Source of the DNA: Kordia jejudonensis
GTDB lineage: Bacteria > Bacteroidota > Bacteroidia > Flavobacteriales > Flavobacteriaceae
NCBI RefSeq assembly: GCF_001005315.1
Contig: NZ_LBMG01000043.1
Coordinates: 1-56,062, forward strand
Reading direction: 5' to 3'
DNA length: 56,062 bases
Shown here piece after piece: positions 7,735 to 17,700 of this stretch (position 1 is the stretch's first letter; each line of letters begins with the position of its first letter). The notes below the pieces were generated by a model, which did no database searches, was not told the DNA's origin, and was given only the letters and a program-made list of their open reading frames with translations. The position numbers and the translations under genes were made by a program.

Positions 7735-10700
7735 TTAATTGTTAAAAATAGCGTGCAACATACTTTTTAAGGTAGCGCTGTTATGCCTGAGTGCTTCCGT
7801 ATTGGGTAAAAATAATTCTTGATGCGTTCCCTGTAAATGATGTGTTTGTATTTCTTGCAACGTGAGCGAATTCCATCCTTCAATAGCTTCTTGTGATGTG
7901 TTTTCTGCTTTTAAAAATTGAATGGTACTTTTTAGCGTTCCTGAATGTATTTGAGTTAAAGCATACCTGAAATATACATCACTTTTGTTGAGTACCACGT
8001 CTTTAATAGTTTCCAACTCAGGATATTTTTCAATGTATTTTGGAATTTCTTTATGAAATTCATCTTTTTGCAAAATATCGTCAATCGCATCAATTTTGGT
8101 AAGCATTGGCAACGCATCCATAATTAATACGTCTGTTACGGAAATACCTTTAGCTTCTATGGCTTTGGCAACTTCAAACGCTAGATTTCCTCCTAACGAC
8201 CAGCCCGCTAATACGATGGCTTCGCCTGCAGTTACGGATATAATTTTTTCTACATATTGCTCTATTCGGTTTTCGGCTTCAATAAAATCAAAAGCATATA
8301 CAGCGGCAGTATCAATATGTTGCGCCAATGGTTTGTATGCAAAGCCATATCCAATTCGAGGCGGAAAGAAAAATACTTTATGTTGCTGTTCAGAGTTTAA
8401 TAAATGCAGCGAATTATATTCCGAATCTTTTTCAAAATAGGTAAGCAGATTTGCAATGGTAGGATCTTCAAAAAATGTCATGAGTTCAATATCGATTCCT
8501 ACGTTTTCTTTGAGTTTGGCAATCATGCTCAATGCCGTCATGGAGTTTCCACCAATTTCAAAGAAGTTGTCATCTTCTTCAATTTCTTTGGTATCTATCA
8601 TTAATAATTCTGACCACAATTTTTTAAGCACTTCGTTAGAACTCAATGCAGTTGCTGTATCGTCAGCAGTAGTTTTGTCAAAGCGTTGCAATAATACTTT
8701 ACGATCTACTTTCCCGTTGGTATTTAGCGGTATTTCGTCCAAACTAATCATATGTGTTGGCACCATATATTCAGGAAGTTTTTTGGCAATATCTTTCCGA
8801 AGTTGTTTTTCTGTTTTTTCTTCGTTTTGTACCACAAATGCTACCAAATGATTGATTCCCTGTTCGTCAAGTCGTTCCAAGACAGCCACTTCGGTAACGT
8901 ACGGTAGCGACAAAAATTTGCTTTCTACTTCTCCAATTTCAACTCTAAATCCTCTAATTTTTACTTGAAAATCTTTTCGCCCAACAATTTCTAACATTCC
9001 GTTTGGATGCCATTTTGCAATGTCGCCTGTATTGTACATGGTTTGTCCTTTGTGAAACGGATCGGGCATGTATTTGCTATCAGTCTTTACTTTATCATTA
9101 ATGTAACCGCGACCAACGCAGGCACCCGAAATGTACCAATCGCCTTCAACACCAATTGGTAAGAGTTCTTTTTTATCGTTCAACACGTATAAATCAGTGT
9201 CTGCAATTGGATATCCAATAGGCGGAATATCAGGCACATGACCTGTTGGCGACATATGATTGTATGCTGCGGAATGTGTTTCTGACGGACCGCAATGATT
9301 GTGCAACCACACATTGTTTTCGCGCATGTAGTTTCTGAAGTTGTCTGTAACAATTACATGTTCTCCAGCCGTTAAAATATGATGAATACATTTTGGCAAA
9401 CGTTCTAAATAGATGTTTGTGTTCAATACAAATTTTAAGAACGAAGCAGGGAAAAAGATACTTTCAATTTGTTCTTTTTCAATGATTTCAAATAATTCAA
9501 AGATGTTTTTGGTATGGCGTTCTTCAATTAAAATTAGGCTTCCACCTTCTAGCAATGCAGAGAAAATTTCTTGCGCTGATACATCAAAACTAATCGCGTG
9601 AAATTGCAATACATTTTTAAATGTTATATCAGTATGATGGGTTTGGTGTAAGAGTAAGTTGAGTAAGTTTCGTTGTTCTAACATGACACCTTTTGGCACG
9701 CCTGTAGAACCTGAAGTATGAATGATGTAGAGTAAATCTTCTACAGCATTTACAATTGGTAAATTCGATGCGTCTTCCTTTTGTAAGGCTTCGCTTCGTA
9801 CATCTGTTATGTCATAATTGCTCATATTTTCCAAGCCTGTGTCTAAGTTGGTCAATATGAATTTTGCATCAGCATTTTCGAGCATTTGTTGTTTTCGCTC
9901 GTTTGGCAAACTAATGTCAATTGGCATGTACACACCACCAGCTTTTAAGATGGCAATTACTGAAATGATAAGCTCAAAAGAACGCGTACACAACAGCGCA
10001 ACAGGAACATCTGCCGCAACGCCTTTTCTGCGCAATACATGTGCCAATTGATTAGCTTTGGCGTTCAAGCTTGCATAGGTCATTTTTTCGTTGCCGAATA
10101 TCAATGCAGGATGATTTGGCGTTTTTTCGGCTTGCTTTTCAAACAATTCATTAATGGTTGTTTTGTTTTCAAAAGCGGCTTCAGGACCTCTGGAAATTGC
10201 CATTACTTTTTGCTTTTCTTGTGCATCAAGAATAGAAATGTCATTTATTTTTATGGTTGGCGCTTGTATGACTTCTCTAACAATTTGTTGTATAAAGGTT
10301 GCAAAACGTTTAATGGTCTCTTTGGTGAATAGCGCACTGCAATAATCAAAGTGAAAACTGATTTCTTTGTGTAGTTTGATGACTGCGACATTTAAATCAA
10401 ACTTGGCATGTGTTTCTGTTGACAACTCCATATTCGATTGCATGTCTTCTTTTCCAGCATCTATGGAAATGGCGTTGAACAGTACATCAAAAATAGGCGA
10501 TCTGCTGAGTTCTCTTTTAATGTTGAGTGCGTTAACCAGTTCGTCAAACGGATATTCTTGATGATCAAATGCTGCCAGAATGGTTTCAGAAGATTCACGT
10601 AAAAATGCTTCGAAACTTTTCTCAGGAGTTGGAAAACTTCGCACTGCAAGTGTGTTGACAAACAACCCAATAATTTTTTCGAGTTCTGTATCTTTTCGTC

Positions 10701-13700
10701 CATTAATTGGAACGCCCACAATTATATCTTCCGCTTTTGTGATTTTGTGCAAAAAGATGTTGAAAATGGTCGTTAAAGTTGTGTTTAGTGACACTTTATA
10801 TCGATTGGATAGTGCTACCAACGCATTAGAATCAGCTTCGTCAATATTGAAAACATAACTGTCTCCTGCAAAACTTTTGATTGCGGGTCGTGTATGATCT
10901 ATCGGTAAGTCTAATATTGGCAATTCGCCTCCAAGTTGTTGCAACCAATAAGCTTTTTGGGCTTCTTTGCGTTGTTTTTCCTGTTCACTTTCTGACCATA
11001 CAACATAGTCTTTGTATTGTACGCGTAAAGGTGTTAATGGAGTTTCTTGATACAATGCCATGAAATCTTTTCGTAAAATTTCAGTAGAAGAAGCATCCGA
11101 AATGATATGATGAATGTCAACTAATAGAATTGAATTTGTGGGCGTTTCAATACATTCAATACGAAATAAAGGTCCTTTGTTGAGGTCAAAAGGTCTTTTG
11201 AAAGCAGTTACTTTTTTGTTGATTTCAACAGTGTCAAACGCATCTAGTTTGTGATATGTTACGCTAAAATCGATAGTGTCGAGGACTTTTTGAAAGATGT
11301 TTCCATTTTTCATAAAGAAAACAGTTCGTAAGCTTTCATGTCGTTCAATTAATTGCTGCGCCACCGTTTCGAGTCTTTCTTTTGCTAAAGGTTCCATTTC
11401 AATAACTTGCGTCATGTTGTACGCAATATTATTTTTTTCCAGCTCATATAAGAGATACATTCGCTTTTGTGCAGGCGACAATGGATATTCAGATTTTTTC
11501 TCTATTACAGGAATCTGTTTTGCTTTTTCAATAGAAAGAGTCGTCATGTATTTTGCAATTTCACGAATACTTTGCAGCTTAAAGATTTCTGAAACGGCTA
11601 CTTTGCTGTTGAGTTGTTTTTGAATTCGTGACGCGAGCATCATGGCTTTTACAGAATGTCCGCCCAATTCAAAGAACGAATCTGTAACGCTGATATTTTC
11701 TACAGGAATTTTTAGCAATTGACTCCATATGTTGACCAAAGTTTTTTCCGTTTCGGTTGAAGCGTTCTGAATTGCTTTGGCAGGAATGTTTTCGGTAGGA
11801 TTTGGAAATTTTGAAGCATCAATTTTTCCGTTTACGGTCATTGGAAATTTTTCCATTTTCATAAAGAAAGAAGGAATCATATAGGATGGCAATAGTGTTG
11901 CGAGTTCCGCTTTTAATGCATGTGCATCGTAGTTTTCCTTTTCAGGAATGATGTATGCGCATAATTGATAGTCATGCGTTTGTTTCCACGGAAGTACGTA
12001 TGCCGATTGGATTCCAGAAATTTTGGCAATTTGGGCAGTTACTTCCTGAATTTCTACACGGAAGCCACGTATTTTTATTTGATCGTCATTTCTTCCAATG
12101 AATTGTATATTTCCATCAGGCAACCAACGTCCGAAATCGCCCGAACAGTAGAGTTGTTGTGCAGCATTGAACGGATTTTGTATGAATCGTTTTGAAGCTG
12201 CAAGTTCTTTGTTGATGTAACCTTTGGAAAATCCTTTTCCTGCAATACAAATTTCGCCTTGCGCACCAATTGGCACATGATTTTTATGTGCATCCAAAAT
12301 GTATATTTCTGCATGTTTCATTGGTGTTCCGATAGGAGCGAAGTTCATTTCTTGAATATTCTCCGCGTGTATGTCAAACGCAATACTATCTACCGTGCAT
12401 TCTGCAGGTCCGTACAAGTTGATTGTTCTCGGAGCATTTGCACCATACCATTGATAAATCTTTTTTAAGGCAGGAAGGTCTAGTTGCTCGCCACCAATTA
12501 GCAAGTGTTTTAACGCGGGTATTTTTGGCAAGGTATCCAATACTTCTGCCATGATTCTTAGATGCGAAGGCGTTCCGTCTGTAATGTCAATTTCATGCGT
12601 TGTGAAATACTCCATGAGTTGGTAACCGTCTCTGCGTGTTTCTTCTGGGACAAGATATAATGAATGTCCTAAAACGAAACAGCCAAATAGTTGCTGAACA
12701 GACGGATCAAACGAGAAAGAAGCCAATAAGGCAATTTTTAAAGCTTCCGAAGTAGGATAGTGTGCATATACACTTTCAAATAAACTGTCTACTAAGTACA
12801 ATACATTTTCGTGTGAAACTTTAATGCCTTTTGGAACACCTGTAGAACCAGAAGTGTAAATGATATACGCAGCATCTTCCGCTTTTATGGTCGGCAATGT
12901 TACTTTTTCAAAGGAAGTTGTAAATGCATCTTCATAGGAAATAAGTTGCTTGTGATTTAGCGTTTGGCGTAATGGATTTTCGGTTGCAATAAGTGTACAT
13001 GTTGGTTTACTATCCGCCAACATATATTCAATTCTTCCCACAGGATACGAACTGTCAAGAATTACATAGGCGCCACCAGCTTTTAGAATTCCCCAAATGG
13101 AAACTATGGACATGGCAGTTCTATCGTCAATAATTCCGACAATATCGCCTTGTTGAACACCTTGATGAAGTAAATAATTGGCAACCGTATTGGAAGCTTC
13201 CTCCAATTGCTGATACGTCATGCTGTTGCCTTCAAAATACAATGCTGTACGATTTGGCGTGTGTTGTACATTTTTTGCAAATGCAGAAATGAGCGATTGT
13301 TTCGGTAACGTTTGTTGTTTTGGATGCGATTGAAATTGCGCTAACTGTTGCACCTCTGCTTCTGAAAGTTGAAAAAGCGTATCAACCGTTTGTGCTGTAT
13401 TTTTGATTGCTTGTAAAATGAGTCGTTTAAAATCATTTGCAATCAATTTAATAAAAGCCGAATCGTGTACATTTCCATTGAAAAGGAAGTCAATAATGAG
13501 TTTTTTTGTCGGTTGAATGAGCAAACTTAGATTGTAGTTTGTTTGCTCAAAAACGTCAATATTTTCAATAGTACAGTCAAGTTTTTCTTCCGCTTTATCT
13601 GCGTTTGAAAATGCTTCTAATTGATCTGCAATTGGAAAGTTTTCTAATACTAAGATGTGATCAAATAGGTTATTTTTTAACGGAGTTGCCGCTTGAATGT

Positions 13701-14739
13701 CCGCCAACGGATCATATTGATGCGCTTCTTGCAGTAATGCATTTGTTTGGACTTCTTTTAAAAGTGCCGCGATTGTTTTTTCTTTATCAACTTTGATACG
13801 GACGGGAATCGTATTGATAAAAAGTCCCACCATAGCTTCTATGTTTCTAATTTCTGGCGGTCTTCCCGAAGTTACCATTCCAAAAATGGTTTCTTCTTGT
13901 TGGGTATATTTTGATACGACAATTCCCCAAATCGTCTGAATGAAGTTATTCAACGTAAGTTGTTGCTCTTTGACAAAATAGTTGAGCTGATTGGTTTCTT
14001 CTTCCGAAAATGTTAAGATATTCCGTTGATTTTTATAGCCAGTATCACTTGCATATAGTTGTGTCGGCGGAATGTGTGATGGCGTGGTAATATTGTCCAA
14101 ATAGTTTTTCCAGAAATCCTCGGAAACTTTACTGTCTTTATTGGTAAGCCACGAAATGTAACGTTTGTACGGTTGCGGATCGGTTAAACGCGTTGGTCTA
14201 TTGTTGTGTAATGCATTGTAGATTTCGAAAAATTCTTCAATTAGGATTCCCATGCTCCAGCCATCAATAATGATGTGATGGTAACTCCAGATAAATTCAA
14301 ACGTAGTATCGTCTATCTGAAGCATCGACAAACGCATTAAACTTCCTCTTTTAAGATCAAATCCTTTTTTTCTATCTGCAATTTTAAACGCTGCAATTTT
14401 TGTATCAATAGCTTCTTTGTCTAGAGAAGTAGCTAGCTTTTCATGGAAAAAATCAGGTGTTCTATTTTTTAAAACAACTTGTACTGGTTTTTCTAAATGA
14501 TCTAAAAAAGAAGTTCTTAATACATCGTGCCTTTTAAATAAAGCGCTCACAGCTTCTTTGACAGTAGCAATTGTTAAAGCTGCTTTGATTCGATACGAAA
14601 TTTGCTCAAAGTACGCATTTGCTTCTGTATCGTGTAACGCATGAAATAACATTCCTTCCTGTAGCGGCGACAAGGTGTATACATCTTCTATATTTCCGTT
14701 TTTTTTCATTACTGTTTTCGTTGTTTTTTTATTCGTCAA
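7735..14739 (-). CDS. Terminal NRPS (F): C-A-PCP-C-A-PCP-TE
   Basis: This 2334-residue protein is the last enzyme of the line. Condensation domain 1 (about 20-440) has LSPLQEGMLFH and HHIIIDGWS (His155). That C1 form resembles D-acceptor (DCL) domains, and the preceding enzyme ends in an epimerase. A1 pocket code DPQDLGLVDK is closest to the Gln code (8/10). PCP1 carries Ser1029. C2 has HHIISDASS (His1211), with Ala1216 replacing the usual Gly. A2 pocket code DVQFLAHSAK is closest to Pro (about 6/10), supported by the proline-hydroxylase-like gene in the cluster. PCP2 has Ser2066 and the thioesterase has GWSLGGN (Ser2181) with a late GTH histidine. It should add Gln and Pro and release the chain by hydrolysis or macrocyclisation. 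The ATG at 14739 overlaps the previous stop by 11 bases; ATG 14709 (residue 11) is a possible alternative start. Confidence 0.95.
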   Translation of the reverse strand: MTNKKTTKTVMKKNGNIEDVYTLSPLQEGMLFHALHDTEANAYFEQISYRIKAALTIATVKEAVSALFKRHDVLRTSFLDHLEKPVQVVLKNRTPDFFHEKLATSLDKEAIDTKIAAFKIADRKKGFDLKRGSLMRLSMLQIDDTTFEFIWSYHHIIIDGWSMGILIEEFFEIYNALHNNRPTRLTDPQPYKRYISWLTNKDSKVSEDFWKNYLDNITTPSHIPPTQLYASDTGYKNQRNILTFSEEETNQLNYFVKEQQLTLNNFIQTIWGIVVSKYTQQEETIFGMVTSGRPPEIRNIEAMVGLFINTIPVRIKVDKEKTIAALLKEVQTNALLQEAHQYDPLADIQAATPLKNNLFDHILVLENFPIADQLEAFSNADKAEEKLDCTIENIDVFEQTNYNLSLLIQPTKKLIIDFLFNGNVHDSAFIKLIANDFKRLILQAIKNTAQTVDTLFQLSEAEVQQLAQFQSHPKQQTLPKQSLISAFAKNVQHTPNRTALYFEGNSMTYQQLEEASNTVANYLLHQGVQQGDIVGIIDDRTAMSIVSIWGILKAGGAYVILDSSYPVGRIEYMLADSKPTCTLIATENPLRQTLNHKQLISYEDAFTTSFEKVTLPTIKAEDAAYIIYTSGSTGVPKGIKVSHENVLYLVDSLFESVYAHYPTSEALKIALLASFSFDPSVQQLFGCFVLGHSLYLVPEETRRDGYQLMEYFTTHEIDITDGTPSHLRIMAEVLDTLPKIPALKHLLIGGEQLDLPALKKIYQWYGANAPRTINLYGPAECTVDSIAFDIHAENIQEMNFAPIGTPMKHAEIYILDAHKNHVPIGAQGEICIAGKGFSKGYINKELAASKRFIQNPFNAAQQLYCSGDFGRWLPDGNIQFIGRNDDQIKIRGFRVEIQEVTAQIAKISGIQSAYVLPWKQTHDYQLCAYIIPEKENYDAHALKAELATLLPSYMIPSFFMKMEKFPMTVNGKIDASKFPNPTENIPAKAIQNASTETEKTLVNIWSQLLKIPVENISVTDSFFELGGHSVKAMMLASRIQKQLNSKVAVSEIFKLQSIREIAKYMTTLSIEKAKQIPVIEKKSEYPLSPAQKRMYLLYELEKNNIAYNMTQVIEMEPLAKERLETVAQQLIERHESLRTVFFMKNGNIFQKVLDTIDFSVTYHKLDAFDTVEINKKVTAFKRPFDLNKGPLFRIECIETPTNSILLVDIHHIISDASSTEILRKDFMALYQETPLTPLRVQYKDYVVWSESEQEKQRKEAQKAYWLQQLGGELPILDLPIDHTRPAIKSFAGDSYVFNIDEADSNALVALSNRYKVSLNTTLTTIFNIFLHKITKAEDIIVGVPINGRKDTELEKIIGLFVNTLAVRSFPTPEKSFEAFLRESSETILAAFDHQEYPFDELVNALNIKRELSRSPIFDVLFNAISIDAGKEDMQSNMELSTETHAKFDLNVAVIKLHKEISFHFDYCSALFTKETIKRFATFIQQIVREVIQAPTIKINDISILDAQEKQKVMAISRGPEAAFENKTTINELFEKQAEKTPNHPALIFGNEKMTYASLNAKANQLAHVLRRKGVAADVPVALLCTRSFELIISVIAILKAGGVYMPIDISLPNERKQQMLENADAKFILTNLDTGLENMSNYDITDVRSEALQKEDASNLPIVNAVEDLLYIIHTSGSTGVPKGVMLEQRNLLNLLLHQTHHTDITFKNVLQFHAISFDVSAQEIFSALLEGGSLILIEERHTKNIFELFEIIEKEQIESIFFPASFLKFVLNTNIYLERLPKCIHHILTAGEHVIVTDNFRNYMRENNVWLHNHCGPSETHSAAYNHMSPTGHVPDIPPIGYPIADTDLYVLNDKKELLPIGVEGDWYISGACVGRGYINDKVKTDSKYMPDPFHKGQTMYNTGDIAKWHPNGMLEIVGRKDFQVKIRGFRVEIGEVESKFLSLPYVTEVAVLERLDEQGINHLVAFVVQNEEKTEKQLRKDIAKKLPEYMVPTHMISLDEIPLNTNGKVDRKVLLQRFDKTTADDTATALSSNEVLKKLWSELLMIDTKEIEEDDNFFEIGGNSMTALSMIAKLKENVGIDIELMTFFEDPTIANLLTYFEKDSEYNSLHLLNSEQQHKVFFFPPRIGYGFAYKPLAQHIDTAAVYAFDFIEAENRIEQYVEKIISVTAGEAIVLAGWSLGGNLAFEVAKAIEAKGISVTDVLIMDALPMLTKIDAIDDILQKDEFHKEIPKYIEKYPELETIKDVVLNKSDVYFRYALTQIHSGTLKSTIQFLKAENTSQEAIEGWNSLTLQEIQTHHLQGTHQELFLPNTEALRHNSATLKSMLHAIFNN

Positions 14740-17700
14740 AGAAGGATTCTAATGCGTCTAATTCTTCTAATGATATGTCTGTAAATGTGAGATCGCTAGG
14801 TGTAATTTCTGTTTCTTCACAGCTCAAGCAGAACGCAATGATGGCTTCTAAGTTTTGTTGTATTTTTTCTAAGAACGCCTGAATGGTGGCTTCTTCAAAT
14901 TTATTGGAACTGTACGATATACGAACCGATAATTGTCCGTTGATGACGACACTTGTGACTTCCATGTCGTATGCGCGTGTTCGTTGCGGATGTTCCATGT
15001 TTTCAAGTGAAATGTCTGTCGTTTCTAGTTCACTAATGTTGCTAATATCCGCATCAAAATGCCCTAAATAGTTGAATAGTAGTTGCGGATTGATATGATT
15101 TAGTTTTGTATTTTTTTCTTGAAGTACATAACGTCCAACGGCATATCCAAGTTTGTGTTCAGCAGCTTGGTGTACTTTTTCTTTTACATATTTTATGTGT
15201 TGTTTCAAGTCGTAATCAGTTGGTGCGCCCACAATTACAGGATATAGTGTTGTAAACCAACCGATGGTTCTATTGACATCTACAGTAGCATTAAACGGTT
15301 CTCTTCCGTGATGTTCCAATAGGATTGGAATTTCGTTTGTTATTGAAAATTCCTCACGAACAGCGCGTGTGATCGCAGCAATTAGCAAATCGTCCACTTT
15401 GGTATTGAATACCGTATTTGCTTCTTCAATTGCGTTTGTAGTCTGCGTTTTGTTGAGTGAAAATTCAGCGAAAGCGACTTCTTTTACCTGTGTATTTTCA
15501 TCCGTAAGCACTGGGATTTTTGAAAATTCTTGCGCTTGGTAGGATTGCCAAAAGGTAAGCTCTTTTTCAAATTTTGAACTTTCTACATAGTGTGTGTACA
15601 TTTCTTCCGACCATTCTTTTAAGGAAGATACTTTGCGCGGCAATTGGAATGTTTGTGCTTCTTTGGCTTGTAGTAAAAGTGTATTTAGGTCTTCAATAAG
15701 AATTCGCCATGAGAGTCCATCAATAAGTAAGTGATGACTTAAAAGGTATAAATAATCGCCTTTTGTACTTTGAAATACGGCAAATTTGATCAATGGACCT
15801 ACTTCGAGTGAAAAGTTTGAAGACATTGTTGCCATGATGTTTTTCATTGCGGTTTCAAAAGCGGCATCTTCTTTCAGATTGTATATGGTAAGATCTACGG
15901 GATGCTCAATGTCTTGTAATTTTTGAATATATTCTCCAGAAGTATTTTTATGAAAAACAGAACGAAGTCCATCATGATGTGTTTGCAATTCTTTGATGAC
16001 ATTTTCTAAAACCGTGAGATCAAATGGTTCTTTTTTGAACAGTAATACTGCTTGATGAAAATGATCTGCATATTGCAAATCGCTTTGAAAGAATGCTTTT
16101 TTGATTGGCGTCAGCGCAATTTCTCCCGTAACGGCAGATTGATCACGAACAATTTCATTTTTTGTCAAGACTTTGGCAAGTTTTTCAATGGTAGGATTTT
16201 CAAAGACATCTTTCATCTTTATGGTGTATCCTTTTGTATTCAGTCTTGAAACGATTTGAATAGATTTGATAGAATCGCCACCAATGTGGAAGAAATCGTC
16301 TTTTATGCTAATACGATCTCTGCCGATTACTTTTTGCCAAACTTCTAAGACTAAGTGTTCTAAGTCGGTTTCTGGTGCAGCGTACGCAGTTTCATGTACT
16401 CTTCTTTGCTGCAATGGATCGGGTAATTGTTTTCTGTTGATTTTACCATTGGCATGTGTTGGAATTTCATCCAAAATTACAATGGCGCTTTGTGCAGGAA
16501 TCATATAATCGGGTACTACGCTTTTTAGCTTGGTCGTAATTTCTTTGATGAGCTCATCATCAGATTTCCAGTACAGTTGTAGCGTTGCTGGCTTGTTATT
16601 GACATTATCAATAGTTGTTGCGCGTGTAGCATATAAATTGTAGATGTGTGTATCTGTAAAGTTTGCATCTTGCTCCGTAATAATCGTGAATCCGTGTGAT
16701 TCAATTTTTTGTTGAATTTGTTGTAAACGATTGTCAACATCATGTACTTCTATGACAATTTGTTGCACAATGTCCCAATCTTTTTCTTGCATTCCATTTA
16801 GTACTTCCCATTCACTTTTTTCAACGTCGATTTTTAATAAATCAATGTTTTGAATGTTTTCTTCGGCAATGATTTGAGAGATTGATTTTAGTTTGCAAGT
16901 ATATTCTTCTACATTTTTGAAACGTTCGTGAAGTATTGCAGCACGTTCTTCTTCGTTCATTGCATCGCCTGATAGTTGATTTTTCATGTAAGTAGCTACC
17001 AAACTTGCATCATCGTTTACATTACCATATTGTCCAGACATGATAGACGCATTTGGATAGTATTTGAAGGTCGCTTCACTTTCTGTATCCGATATTCCGA
17101 CGGCATGTGCTTTTATGTGTTGATTTCCGTAAAGTTGTCCATTTAACTGTAGTTTTTCAAATAATGGTGTGATAGGTTCAAAAGCATGAATGGTTACTTC
17201 ATGCAATAGCTGTGATAGAAAAACCGAAAACATACCAATGTTGGCACCAACATCAAGTACGCATGCGCCTTCTGCTAACTGAATTCCATTTTTTAGGTAT
17301 GCGTTTTCTTTGAAAATTTCGCCATACATAAAATCTGCTTCCCGCGTGTTTACATGAAACAGCGGCATTCCGTTGGCTAGTTTGTGCAAGTACTGCGATT
17401 GCAATTGCGCTTGTTGCAACAACTTTGAGGCGTTGTCGTAATATTTTATGCGTTGCGTACTTGTAATGTATGCAGCTAAGTACGTATCTTTTGTAGGCGT
17501 TGCAATATCATTTTGAGTGTTGGAAGCCGTTCGAGCCATGACAACAGCAGTTCCGACATCGGGAATGTTTAGGAGCTGATTTTCAATTTCTTGCAGTTCT
17601 ATACGATATCCGCGAATTTTTACTTGATGATCTATTCTACCTAAGAATTCTATTTCGCCAGAAGGCAACCATCTTCCAGCATCTCCCGTGAGATACATTT

